From NCBI GenBank assembly GCA_023055505.1, contig JALIRH010000077.1, positions 310,001 through 374,000 on the forward strand: DNA of 64,000 nucleotides, written 5' to 3'. Positions within the stretch are counted from its first letter, which is position 1. Every line of letters begins with the position of its first letter. Made by a program: the position numbers and the translations under genes. Positions 13,512 through 26,272 of the stretch are shown here, piece after piece. This DNA comes from Callipepla californica brunnescens (taxonomy: Eukaryota > Chordata > Aves > Galliformes > Odontophoridae). A model generated the notes under the pieces. It did no database searches. It worked only from the letters and a program-made list of their open reading frames with translations, and was not told the origin of the DNA.

Positions 13512-15111
13512 ACAATGACTCTCTGTGATGTCAGATGGAAAAAGGGTCTTTTCTGTCTTCAGTTTAGGTGTTGTTGTGTTTCTTTTTGTTGTTTTGTTTT
13601 GTTTTTCTGTTTTTACGCTTGTGTCTGAATCTTGTATCACTGAATATTGAGCTGTAGATTTATCAGTTGCTTTGTTCTATGCAAGTAATTCATTTGGCTC
13701 TGTTTGCAGCTCGACCTCATCCTGCAGTTAAACTCACGTGCTTTGGTCTGTCAAGCCAGCATGGTCTAATTCTACAGATCACAAAAATTATATTCCAAGA
13801 CTAATCCCAAAGAAAGGATTACTGGGGATCAAATCCATTATTGCACAATAAATCCCTTTTATGTCCATTTTTTTAAATCAGTGATTAAAGCAAGTGGATT
13901 TCAGTTCTAAAAGCACTGCTGCCACGCAACAAAGAAGATCCTTGCTCTTGTGCAGGTCTCAGCATTTACTTTCATATTTTTTTGCACGGTATCAAAGGAG
14001 ATTTTTCCCACTTGCCTACAATAAAGTCTGGTCTCGATACTTAGCTGCAGCTGAGAGCACTGGAAGAGAAAGTGTTGCCACTTGTTTTTCAGCTTCCTAA
14101 TCTTTGGGGGTGTTTTTAACTTTTTTAGTTGTCTGCAGTCCTACCACCATCATTCCTACTCTCAAGAGTTTGAGCCAAACAGCCAAGCTTCTTTTCGGCA
14201 AAGGGCAATTCAGAGACTGCCCAAGGGTTTTTGCTTCTAAACATGAGTCTGTATTCAGCTCAACAATTTTGATTTCTTTTTCACTTAGCTTAGTATAGTA
14301 TGAAGCTAAGCTTGCAGTGCTAGAGACTTGCGTTTCCCCTGCCCAGGGCTGGGACAATGCAGATCCAATTCCTTACATGCATGGGAATGTTGGAGAGTTA
14401 CTTCAACAGAGTCAGGGCCATTGGCTGCAGTCTTGGACCTGACAGCTTTGCTAGAGGGTGTGATAAGGTGGGAAAGTCCCAAAGAATGGGAATTTGAGTG
14501 CTCTTCAGCACAAGACTGCCACCACCCCATATATCGCAGCTTCTGCAAGGCAGATAAGGCACCAGCCTTGACAGTGTGCTACATATAAATAGTATGAACC
14601 TATCTGGGTAAAACAGATTGTGTGTCATCGTTACTGTGAAGTCATGCTCTTTACGGTTCCTTTGCTAACCGGACCGTATTTTTAGTCCTAATCTCAATCT
14701 GCTTGAATTAGCTCTGCTAAAATGAACAGAATGATACAGGTCAGATCAATTATTAAGAAAAATTCAATTATGATAGTGCCATATGCAGCACTATAAAAAG
14801 AACGCAGCTGTACATATGGCTGGTGAAAGCAACAGCAGTTAGTGGCACAAATGTCCATGACATTGCTATGTCCTTTAGTCCTTCATTGCTTTCCACACTG
14901 ACCATGCTGAGAGGAGGCAAAGTGTCTACACTTGTCCTTTTCAAAAGATTCACCAGCTTGCAAATGTCCCTCCTCAGCCCACATCCCTGACCACCTGTCC
15001 CAAAAAACATGAGTCATCTGATGGAGGCTGAATGAAGCACTGCGAGCATCTTTGAGGAGATGGAGTTGATCCTGGTTATTTCACAAGTTTTCATGCCCCA
15101 CCCCCCAAAAG

Positions 15112-15147
15112 AAACCAACCAACCAACCCCCCCCCCAAAAAAAAAAA
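15112..15147. repeat. (AACC)n, C10, A11 compound simple repeat
   Basis: Three to four AACC units grade into ten C and then eleven A. Confidence 0.85.
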
Positions 15148-15790
15148 CAACAGTTTTTCAACATTCTATAAAGAAAAGAATGGTTTTGTCTCCCTGCAGA
15201 AGCTTGGAACTACAAAGCTCTAATTCCTTGTATATGAGTAGTTGGTTAATGAGAAGGCAACGCATAGGCTGTCAAACGTGCAGATTGAGCCAAAAGGGCA
15301 TGCGCATGTGCAGGGATGAGACTTGAACGTCTAAGAACATAAGCTCAGAGAAATGCAGCATGGGTTGGGGGTGCACTGCTTATCCTAGGACTAGGGATGA
15401 ATTTCTCTTCATCTCTGAAGCAGCACTGAAGTGAAACACATCAGACAAAGTCCTGAAAACAAAACAAAATAAAACAAAACAAAAATACGACAACAACAAT
15501 GTGAAGAACTTCCTGCTCCATGCGCTGATCTCGCAGGAATGAAGGAGATCCCAGGCCTCCCAGAGAACCTAGGAAGATGGAGAAGTTCTTGTTGTGCCCT
15601 GGAAAGAGCAGGTCTGGCCAAGATCATGCCACCAGCCCCCTGGCTCCCTTTGTGTTTGTGATCACCCTCAGCAGTGATTTCTAAAGTGCTTCTAGAGAGG
15701 AACACCACTTTCCCAATTTCCTTTATTGAAAAAAGAAGCAATCAGTATTACCAAATGAAGCAAAATCCTCTGAGAAATTCCCATCAGCTC

Positions 15791-15827
15791 AACACACATA
15801 CACACACACACATAACACACACACAAA
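15791..15827. repeat. (CA)n microsatellite
   Basis: Imperfect CA dinucleotide repeat interrupted by TA steps, about 37 bp. Confidence 0.9.
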
Positions 15828-16424
15828 ACTTCAGTGGATTGAGCAGTGTGCAAAAATATATCCAAAGGACGCTCTTCCACATAACACAGCACTGACGTGC
15901 TCCTGCACAGGCTTCCAGATGGTCCATCTTCTGAGCCCTTCCCTTACTTTAAGCAGATAACCTGAGGCACAACAGGACCATATCACTGCTTTATTTAGAG
16001 CACAGAAAATAAGAAGTTGTCCTTAGCAAAAATAAATTATTTTTCTAAAAATAAAATTTTTTTCTCAGATTTCCTTTTTACTCTTCCCAACACACACACT
16101 TTTTAGAGAGCACAGCACCATTTTAAGAGGTTTTTTTCTAAGTTTTTAAGAGCCTCTTGGTGTTTGATAGCTCCTGTATTGTAGTCCCTAATTATGCACT
16201 CCATGCTGAACAACTTCAAGTGCATCAGAATGGGATAGTTTTGGAGCCCGTACATTGTAAATTTATTTAAGCAGTTTTCAAAGTTTTCAAAAAAGACGTC
16301 ATTGAAATGATTTCACAATCCATTTCAGCAAAACAAAAATACTGATTTGTTGGGGTCTACTATGAAACCAATTGACTTCAGGAGGAAAATCTTAAATCTT
16401 GATAACTACAAACCGATTAAATGT

Positions 16425-16593
16425 GACAGGCTGACCAGAGAGGTTGTGGAGTCTCCTTCTTTGGAGTACTCAAGACCCATCTGGATGTTATTCTGTGCAA
16501 CCTCCTCTATGAAACCTCCTTTAGTAGGGACTGGAACTCTATGGTCTACAGAGGTCCCTTCCAACCTCTACAGATCTGTGATTCTGTGGTATA
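16425..16593 (+). mobile_element. CR1 3' UTR fragment
   Basis: Plus strand begins GGCTGACCAGAGAGGTTGTG and GAGTCTCCTTCTTTGGAG, continues CAAGACCCATCTGGATG, and ends GAGGTCCCTTCCAACCTCTA with GATCTGTGATTCTGTGG. This is the last 165 bp or so of CR1 with its tail. The 5' part is missing. Confidence 0.92.
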
Positions 16594-19500
16594 AGAACAG
16601 GTCATAATATCACAGAATATCAAGGGAAAAACCAAGCCATGCATCTCCAGAGGTTCTGGGGCTGTGAACTGAGCAAGTTGTTTTCTGCAGCTCCTTGTTC
16701 TGAATGATGAAACAAGCACTTGGTATTTCTGCAGGCATTATGCAAAATGGGCCTTTGTCTCCACTGAGAACACCACACTTCATCACAAGCTGATACAGAG
16801 CTGTAAACCCCAACATAACTGCACTGGTGCAGTCCAACAATGCAAGATCTACCTGTTAAATCAACCCCAAACATACGCTGTTAGGAGCATAGTAGTGCTG
16901 TCTCACACATGCCCAACTTCAGACTGACTATTTGAGTGTGTTGTCCTAGATCTAATCAGAAGAAGAAGAGGTCATGAAGCTCACTTCGATAGTGATTATT
17001 TCCAATGTGTTTTCTGGGACCTACAGGAAAAAATGACCAAGGAAAGAGGGAGTGATAAGGAACATACATGTGAGGTAGAAATCAAAACACTTTACTATTT
17101 CTCTATTCTTTCAAATATCTGCTTCACCCACAGAAGCATCTACAGAATGGAGGGATGGATCTATCAAGGATGGCCAGGTTCTGAATGGGAAGATTCCAGC
17201 CATGCTGCAGATCACGGCCATAGCTTCAATGCAGTGTTTGAATGTGCTGGGACTGCATGGTCCATCTCCTCCCAAAAACAAAGCTTAAGCAGGCACCTGA
17301 GAAGACCTTCAAAAAGCTGCTAGTTTAGGAACCTTACTCGTAGTCCTCTCTCATCCTTGGATTTCCTTGAGAGATCACTGCTGGAAGATACTAAGTAAAG
17401 TAATATGAATCAATCAGAAATACAAAGCCCCTCCATCTCAACGAAATGCTTGGTTGTGATTCAAACAATACAGGTTTTGAAAATTATTTCAGACTAAATT
17501 CTTCCTCAGGACATGGCCTCCAAGGGTGAAAGCTTGGCCCCACTGAGGCCAAGAGCAAAATTCCTGCAGACCTCAGCAGGACCTGGCTCCTACCCAAAGC
17601 AAACTTTTCAAATCCCAGCCAAACTCTTCATCTGCAGACATTCATTTCTATTATTTTTGTTGCCTTTTTGTCTTGCAAAGGGGATCCTTCTGCACTGGCC
17701 ATTCAATTATTGTTAACAAGATGGAAGAAATATAATTTGCTGTTGAACAAAAGTTTATAAATTATCTTTCTTCAATTAGAAATAATATATCCGTAATATG
17801 GTTTCCAAGTGTGTCAGTGGTAATCTGGTTAGTGGAAGAGTCCTCCATAGCTCAAACCTTTTGGGGTCTGGGACTATGCTCTGTTCTGTTTCAACTAACT
17901 CTACAGGGTCATGCATCTGATACAGGGGCCTTCCAGGAACTTGGTGAAAGCAATCATAAATTCAAGTATTTTGATTTTGGACTTGTTGACTTTCCCTCTG
18001 CCATTATTGTTTCTCATTCCCAGCAGACTGAAGGCATTTTTCCTCGTGGGGAACTACACTGTAACAGTGATTTTAAAGCACTCTCCAATTTTACATTTGG
18101 AACAATATTAACAAGTAAAACATGAACTGTCAGTTTTACAACAAGTTTTTTAACTTCTGATGATTTGTTTTAAAGCTTGCACTCCTGAAAACCAGTAGTT
18201 ACATGAGACTCAATTGTCCTTGGTGTCAGAAGAAAATGTCTAGGTTATGCCTACATGATATGGCTCAAAATGCTGACCCAAAGCATGTCAGCCAAACTAG
18301 AAAATGAATAGACCATGTTCTCTGAGATCACCAATGGTTTAGCTGGGTCGTCACATGCTGGTGGTGCTCCTCGTCAAGAAACTGTACCACAAGATTTACC
18401 TACTGTACAGCCACAGGAATATAGTCTAGACCAGACCTGAGTTCAGATCTCAATTCTCTACGAATACCCAGACATATTCACCATATGCTTGTAATTATGA
18501 ATCATTCTCATCAGCAAGAAACACAATATACTTCAAAGAGAATAAACTAGGCCTGAATTCTACCTTCATCTGCTCCCCACACACTCTGATATTTTTATGC
18601 AACTGGAACAGGGACTCACCCTTCTCATTTCTACATGCCAAGTTGGTTTGCTGCCACATTGTTAGAGTCCGCAAATCTCTAACTTTGTCCAGGAAAAGAA
18701 GTAAGGCTCTAGCAAATGCAAGCTGCATTGAACTTGCTCAAACATGCATATTTCAAGCTCTGTCTTATCCCACAGCCCAAAGGACATTGCGACACCGTCC
18801 AGATAAAATTTTAGTGCAACATGCCAAAGCAGTTGCTTACATTAAGGTTTGGTCCAAGCCACTAAAAGCAGATGTGAATGTAGATCTCAAGAAATGCATG
18901 GCTAGTTTGCCCTCTGGGATTTCCAAAGCTTTTGCCCTTGGACACAGGAACTTTCAGCTTTCACATCATGAGACCGCCTGTTGCCATTGACCTCAGGTCT
19001 AATAATTCCTCTAGTATTGGCTCCAGCTCTTCTTTCTTATGATGTAGCACCTATATGGTTACAATTCTGCTTACGGTGACAAGAAGTACAGGCTGAAAAC
19101 TGAACTGATAACAAATGTGCATCATTTTGGCATGTCCTGAGTCCATCTCCCCTTCCTCATTGCAGCATGGAAGGAGAATGGGCAAGCTGCATCTCTGAAA
19201 CAAGCCGTAAGTACTACTGATGATTATAAGAACCACAGCCGTTTCTTGTGAAGCTCTTCTAGTTCTGCAAAAGAGAAACAAACAACAGAAGATAGGTCAG
19301 GCTTGAAGGTAAGGCTTGAAGGTAAGGCTACAATAGAACCAAATACATTCCTGTAGAAACAGCTTCAGGATGGCCTAGATGCATGAACTTAATTCTGATT
19401 CAAATGTGCTTCCACAGAAGTTTGCCACATTAGACAGTATTTGGTTGTGTTCACACATACATCAGGAAGCTTCTAGTTTGCTAGATACACTGGCCATCTT

Positions 19501-20844
19501 GCTTTCAGGCAACCTCCCTCATCTGGCTTTTACAATTTAACAGAATTCCCAATAATATTTTGCTGTAAAGTTAAGCTTTGTCAGAGAAAGAACTTGACAT
19601 GCAAATGACTTCTGCATCACCCTTGAAGAACCATTCCACAGAGCGATGTAAAATTTATCCTTCCTCTATCTGTTCACCTCAGATCAACCCCTTGTAAGAA
19701 GTTATAAGTACTGCAGTCATCTGTGAGTCATTCGCAGCACCTAGGCTATACATGTAGCCACCTGAAGTGAGCACCAGAGCCAAGCTTCATGCTCAAGAAA
19801 AACATGCTGTTCTCTCTGCTGCACGTCTTAATCCATTGGTGGCTGCCATAATAGTCACGAAGAGGAAAGGATGGAAGACATCTTATATACATAGTGACAG
19901 TTAAAAACAAGTGAATGTACCAAATAAACTGGGAGTTTTGTAGAGCTGGTCATCACAAAGTTGATGTTCCCTGGGATGAAAGTCCAACTTCTACCACAGA
20001 CCAACCACATTCTGACCAAATTCTGAAAATTCCTGTTCTTCACCCAAAAGGAAAACAGGCAGCTCCCACTGTTTTCTAAGCAACGTGCTTTCCTCTGTAG
20101 CAGACATCCTTCGTATTTTTTGACATCTTTCTCAGGCAAGCTTCTCATCTCCAAGAAGCAGATAATGTCCGTGGTTTACCAAAACCCTGAAGCCCTGATG
20201 CACACTTGCCATGGATCATGAAATGAGTTGCAAAATGATGGCACTGTGAAAATGCTAGATAGCATCAGCAAAAGCCAGGATTTCATTGAAGAGAGCAGTC
20301 ATTTTCCCCTCCCAAAACAAATTAATGTATGAGAATGAGAAGACCACACGTCTTACTCATGCAACCCCAATGGTGATCAGGTTGTGAATCTCCACTCTAG
20401 CAGGACACCAGCTTATATGCAGGAATAAGGGCTCAGAGTACTTGAGCAGTTGGTATGTGGCCATGGGCACACAAACTCTCACACCTTAGCAAGTCACCAA
20501 ATAGTTGTTTCTATCACAATGGAAATAATACTCATTCTTTTCTCTGTCATTTTATGTACTTTTGACGGTTTTTTTCTCAACCAAATATTGTTCCTGGAAA
20601 AAAGAATTACAGTTTTTAAACCTGCAGCTTTTCATAAAAGCCTCTAGGAATAAGCAGCAGCCTGGTTCTTAAAGACTGCATGAGGAAAGAACATGGATTT
20701 AAATTCCTACTATAATTCATCTCATGCATATGAACATGGATTTTTCAATTCTGTGATCTGAGATATAACTCACTCCTCCCTTCCTAGCCCAAAGTCTGCC
20801 TTCTTGAGGCTTGTGGTTGCATCTAGTTTATTGAGCTTGGCAAG
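16594..20844. other. Intergenic, no gene recognised
   Basis: Only the 13-bp tandem duplication stands out. A 115-codon frame at 18643-18990 (plus) has no recognisable similarity. Confidence 0.6.
19299..19329. repeat. 13-bp tandem duplication
   Basis: Unit AGGCTTGAAGGTA occurs twice head to tail plus a partial third copy. Confidence 0.9.
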
Positions 20845-20990
20845 GTAATGCGACCTAGTGGGTAAGACATTCCCTCTAAGGGACTGGCATGTTATGAGGG
20901 CTCTGACCCCTGACCACGGGCCAGAGAACAGGAGTTTCCAAGCCTTTTCGCCGGCAATCCTACCTCCAGTTGCTCATTTACAAAGTGTCA
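20845..20990 (+). mobile_element. Possible ancient MIR-like (tRNA-derived) SINE relic
   Basis: ATGCGACCTAGTGGGTAAGA at 20849-20868 resembles the tRNA-derived head of MIR (ATAGCATAGTGGTTAAGAG, with an A-box). CCTCCAGTTGCTCATTTACA at 20963 resembles the MIR core CCTCAGTTTCCTCATCTGTAAAATG. The two lie 107 bp apart, against about 106 in the consensus I remember. The middle is poorly matched. This could be coincidence. Confidence 0.35.
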
Positions 20991-23900
20991 TCAGTTCTAC
21001 CAGGCTTTGAATATTTTGCTTGGGAAACCACTTGCAGCAAGTTGTTTTCTTGCTGGCCATCTTGCTGTTCTGAGAGCATTTTTTTTCACCAGTGATGAAG
21101 AAGATTTACCCACCATCAGTCATTTGTTCTCACTCAACCCAAATTATAGATTGCAAAACACTGAGTGTCACTTCGCCCACTATGACGGATTTTTTATTCC
21201 ACCTTTGAACCTTTGTGGTGTTTCATGTTGTGGTATTTATTTATAATGCAGTAAATGCAGCGTTGCAACCTTAACACTGCTAGAGCTGATGAGCTCTTGT
21301 TTCCACATATTTGGCCAGGGCACAAATATTGTTTTAGCAGCTGTTCTCTTTGTGATTTCAGATAAGGTCTTCAGTATATTACATATGCTAGCAATGTTCA
21401 AGCTGTTCTCTAAGTAATGAAATGATATTGAACCATCATTGAAGTATTATAGTAAATTAAGTAACATTTTTTCACGATTTTTCATTCTAGAACTTGACAA
21501 GGTTTTCTAAGTGTGAGGCAATGGCAGCACATAGTAGGTGCAAGCCTGTTCATTGCATTGCAGGGCTTTGTTACTGGAGCTTTGCTTGTTGAAAAGCATA
21601 TCAGATCTCTTCTTTGAGGAAAGATTTATCTGTACAGCTATTAAATACAGAAGCCAGTAGAGTCTACATAACTCTCCCATCATTACATACATTTCAGCAC
21701 CTTGCTAGATTGCAACTTAACCCATCCCACCTCATATCTTTGTATGTATCTTTTCTTTTGAGATAGTAATCAAATGAAAATTAAAGAAATAGGTGCTAAC
21801 ACCTTTGCTAACACACACACACAAACAATAAAATAAAATAAAATACGATAACACCTCACATAAATATGTTTAATCAGGAAATAGTTTTGTTCTTACTCTG
21901 TACAAGAGCTCTAATTGCCTCAAAATGAGTTAGGTCCATAGTGGAACCTTTGCGCTGTCCCCTGGATTAGAAATGTTTGGTAGGAAGCCATATGTTCTGT
22001 CTTGTAGAGAACACAGCATCATTCGGATAATTTCTCTGCCCCAGATAATTTATCATCAGGTATCCATAAGAAGATGCACTGATGCACCTCATGCTAACTG
22101 ATTCTGGAGCAAGGATTGCTTGGCCTGGCAGCTTTCCATAGTGCTCACACTAGGTTCATATGGGGCATTGCCTCTTTCGCTGCATCAGCAGGCAAATGAC
22201 AACTTCCTCTAGTGCTTACTGATCCCACTCAGGCAGCCAGCATCAAATTCCACCCTGGGAACCCTGAGATGCCCTAGTCCAGCCTTCCCATTCACAGGAA
22301 TCTCTGGCCTAACTGAAGGGCCAGGGCAGCTTTGGCATTTGCCAGCCTAGCATTGAAGGGGCATGGAAACCTACCTTGCTCCCTGTCCCATGGCTATGAG
22401 CTCTATGCTCACCTTGCTCCCTTCTCCGCTGGTAGTCCGAAGACTCAGCAGGGTGTTGTGTCTCTGTAACTCTTTTCCCACTTCACTGAGAAGCAGGAAC
22501 AGAGCAGCTGTACCCTCTAGTGTACAGAGTTTTCACTAAAAATGCTCATTTGCTAGCTCAAAATTAGGCTTTCTCCATTTCTGCACAATTACAAGTAATG
22601 GTTGCAAGAAGACAAGATGCTCATACAAGACTCTTCGAGTCCTGATGTCTGAATAGGAAATCTTATGGTTTTCCCTTGGTGCTTGGTTATGAGATGCTCT
22701 GACAAATCCAGAATAAGAAGCAGTCCAGCAGCATGGTCATCATCGCCCAAGCCCCAGCAGCTGGGCTGGCTGCATGGAGGACACTGATTCTGTTTACCCA
22801 AGGCTTTCCAAATGATCCAGATGACCACACTAGCGGAGCTCAAATGCCTAACTTGAGACTGTTGCAGAGCCTGGGTTGAGATCTTACAGCATGAGTGTGT
22901 GGAGAAGTGCTGGGAGAAGGGGAATGGAGGGCTGGATCTGTGCTCCTGCACACAGAAACTGTGTACCCAAGATCAAAGCAAGCAGTGCCTTTATAGGATG
23001 TGAGGTTCATCTCTGTTTTACTTGTGCATGAAACCATAAATCCAAAATTACTGGTAGACTGCAAGATTATTTTCCAAATATTAATTAAAAGATAGTGACA
23101 ATCGTATTTTTCTAACATGACTTCCAATAAATCATCTTGAGATGAACACTTAGCTATCAGCAATGCCAGTCACCCAAATGAAACAAGTGAACTCAAGAAT
23201 CAGCACAGGAGCAGACCTGGCTCCTACCTATGTGGCCTGGCTGCCTGCCGTTGCTTCACATTTTCATTCTGTGTTCTTTGTTTGCCCCCCACACAAAGAG
23301 AACAGACACTTCTGATGCTACACAGACTTCAGAGCTTTTATCACCTGTTGGAGGATGACAGCGTGTCTGTTTTACTCAGCCTAGGAATTAGTTATTACTA
23401 TGGATCTGCACACACCACAAAGGCAGCAAAGCACGGTTTAGAAAAAAAGCTAGAAGCTGAAGCTGCCACTGAACATTCATGTTGCAAAAGTTTCAGTTAT
23501 GCAAGCAGACATTTCCTGGGTGTGAACATCTGACACACTGTAAATTAGGTGAAGGAAGTTAATAAATAAGCAAAGCAAGCACAGCTGGAAAGTAAGTGGA
23601 TTTGAAACTTTCTAAATAAAATCGGTCATTCAGACCTCTGTATTTTGAGACAGTACGTGGAATCTCAACTGCGCAGCTGTGCGTAAATGCTTGCTGCCAT
23701 CTCTGGAAGATTTTTTGTCTTAGTTATATGAGTGCATAGGTTCCCTGTGTTTTGTTGAAGAGAAATGTATATTGCAGGGAGGATTTCCTTACACACATTT
23801 CAAAACACCGTGCCTCTTTCCTCAAAAAGAAAACTGACCTTTTTCTATATCCTTGAAAAGAAGCCTGGGCTCCTGCCCGAGCCCCATGGGGCCCAGGGCA

Positions 23901-24059
23901 CAGTGTGCTCTGTTTGCACATCTCTCTCTTGGTCTCCTAGGACCAAGGTCTGTGGCCTCCCCAGTGTCATGTACAGAGAGTTATCCCGATCTCTGAGCTG
24001 CCGCTTACACTTTGACTCTGGATCAGCTCACCACTCCTTTCCATTTTCCTATGTGATTT
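20991..24059. other. Intergenic, no gene recognised
   Basis: One compound microsatellite near 21.8 kb. No gene, RNA or retroelement identified up to the CR1 tail. Confidence 0.6.
21811..21846. repeat. (CA)n followed by (AATAA)n
   Basis: Short ACACACAC run then AATAAAATAAAATAAAATA, a compound microsatellite. Confidence 0.8.
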
Positions 24060-26272
24060 CACAGAATCACAGAATCACAGAATTGTAGGGGTTGGAAGGG
24101 ACCTCTAGAAATCATCTAGTCCAAACCCCCCTGCCAAAGCAGCTCCCTAGCCCAGGTTGCACAGGTAGGCATCCAGGTGGCTCTTGAACAACTCCAGAGG
24201 AGGAGACTCAACCACCTCTGTGTGCAGCCTGTGCCAGTGCTCTGTCACTGCACTGTGAAGAAGTTCCCACACACATTTGTGCAGAACTTCCTGTGCTTCA
24301 GTTTGTGGACATTTCCCCTTGTCCTGTCACCACACACTGCAGAAGAAGAGTCCAGCCTCATCCCTTTGCCTCCTGCTCCTTAGATATTTATAGGTGTGGA
24401 TCAGATCCCTTCTGAGTCTCCTTTTCTCAAGGCTGAACAGCCCCAGATCTCTCAGCCTCTCCTCATAAGGGAGGTGTTCCATGCCCTTTATCATCTTTGT
24501 AGCCTCCACTGGACTCTTTCAAGGAGATCCCTGTCATTTTTGTACCAGGGAGCCCAGAACTGGACACAGTACTCCAAGTGAGGCCTCACCAGGGCAGAGT
24601 AGAGGGGAAGGATAACCTCCCTCAACCTACTGGCCGCGCTCTTTTTAATGCACCCCAGGGTCTCATTGGCATTCTCGGCCACCAGGGCACACTGCTGGCT
24701 CATGGCCAGCCTGTCATTCACCGGGACACCCAGGTCCCTCTCTACAGAGCTCCTCTCCAGCAGGTTACCCCCCCAGCCTGTACTGGTGCATGCAATCATT
24801 CCTCCCTAGGTGCAAGACTCTGCACTTGCTCTGGTTAAACCTCACCTGGTTCATTTCTACCCACCTCTCCAGCCTGTCCAGGTCTTGCTGAATGGCAGCA
24901 CAGCCTTCTGGTGTGTCAACCATTCCTCCCAGCTTTTTATCATCAGCAAACTTGCCAAAGGTGGACTCTATTCCCTCCCTCATCAAGGTCATTGGTGATG
25001 ACACTGAACAGAACCAGACCCAGCACTGACCCCTAAGGAGCACTACTAAGTTCAGGCCTCCAACGGGACTCTGCACCACCGATCACAACCCTCTGAGCTC
25101 TGCCAGTCAGCCACTTCTCAACCCACCTCACCATCCACTCATCTATTCCACACTTCCTCAACTTTGTTATAAGGATCCTGAGGGAGACAGTGTCAAATGC
25201 CTTGCTGAAATCAAGGTAGACTACATCCACTGCTCTCCCCTCATCCACCCAGCCAGTGATGACATCATAGAAGGCCACCAGGTTGGTTGAGCTCAACCCA
25301 CCCAGTGAACCCATGCTGACTACTCCTGATAACCTCCTTTTCTTCCAACTGCCTGGAGATGGCATCCAGAACAAACTGTTCCATAGCCATTCCAGGGACA
25401 TAGGTGAGGCTGACCAGCCCATAGTTCCATGGATCCTCCTTCTTGCCCTTTTTGAAGACCGGAGTGACACTGGCTATCCTCCATTCTACAGGCACTTCTC
25501 CCATTCTCCAGGACCTCTCAAAGATGATAGAGAGCGGTTCAGCAATCACCTCTGCCATCTCCCTCAGCACATGTGGATGCATTCCATTGAGGCCTCTGGA
25601 TTTGTGTACACTGATGTTGCCTAGATGCTCTCAGACCATCTCCTGCCTCACCAAAGGGGAGTTTTCCATTCCCAGGCCCTCTCACTTACAGGAGAGTCCA
25701 GGAGTCCTGAGGGGGAGTTCCCACAGTGAAGACAGAAGCAAAGAAGGCATTCAGCATTTTCACCTTCTCTGCATCCCCTGTTACCAGAGCACCTGCCTCA
25801 TTTTGTACGGGCCCCACATTTTCTCTCTCCTTTTACTGTCGGCATACTTAGATTCATAGATTCATAGATTCATTAGGTTGGAAAGGACCTACAAGATCAT
25901 CTAGTCCAACCATCCTCCCACCACCATCCCTACCCACCAAAAAAAGCCTTTCTTATTATTGTTTATCTCCTTTGAATGGTTCAATTCCAGGTTGGCTTTG
26001 GCCTTCCTTGTTGCACCCCTGCAGGTCCTGACAACATTCCTATATTCTTCCCAAATGGTCAGACCCTTTTTCCACATTTCATGGACCTTTTTTTTCCTAT
26101 TTTTTGATTTGCTTCTTTCACTCAAGATCTTGAACTCCATCATCTCGTGATCACTATAATTTCTCCATCCAGTGTCACCCACATGGATTCCATACCTCAT
26201 AGGCTGGATCATCCTGACTTGTTCCCAAAGTGGCACCAGTGTCACCTCTAAAGACAAAGTTTTGGAAGACAC
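24060..26272 (-). mobile_element. CR1 retrotransposon, 5' truncated, degenerate ORF2, about 2.2 kb
   Basis: CR1 copies itself by target-primed reverse transcription. Reading the minus strand, 26165-25939 encodes the part before the reverse transcriptase (SDHEMMEFKIL, WEEYRNVVRTC, RKAKANLELN, NNKKGFF). A stretch of perhaps 90 residues appears deleted between SERSKSK and KKKVHEMW. After a nested insertion the frame resumes with SKR and VGPVQNEAGALVTGD (about 25845-25780). Reverse transcriptase follows: MHPHVLREMAEVIAEPLS (25582), VPVEWRIASVTPVFKKGKKE, VVYLDFSKAFDTVS (near 25210), FGKFADDKKLGG (near 24955), LLERSSVERDLGV and EYCVQFWAPWYKND. The 3' end is GGTCCCTTCCAACCCC and three ATTCTGTG units at 24060-24105. 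Frameshifts, stops and the FADDTKL to FADDKKL change show it is inactive. Sequence beyond about 26165 belongs to it less certainly. Confidence 0.92.
25851..25938 (-). mobile_element. Short CR1 3' end nested inside the larger CR1
   Basis: On the minus strand this reads GGTGGGTAGGGATGGTGG, then GGTTGGACTAGATGATCTTG, TAGGTCCTTTCCAACC and three ATGAATCT units. That is a complete CR1 tail of about 88 bp. The ORF2 of the surrounding element stops at KKGFF on one side and resumes at the expected SKR/ENVGP on the other, so the tail was inserted into an existing copy in the same orientation. Confidence 0.85.

Larger units (their letters stand above)
13512..16424. other. Intergenic with simple repeats
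   Basis: Contains the AACC/C10/A11 and CA repeats; otherwise nothing recognised. Confidence 0.6.

Noticed and set aside
25033..25470. Host gene with reverse-transcriptase-like protein
   Set aside because: The motifs (LDFSKAFDT, FADD) belong to CR1 ORF2, the frame is broken, and it ends in a CR1 tail; it is a dead retrotransposon.
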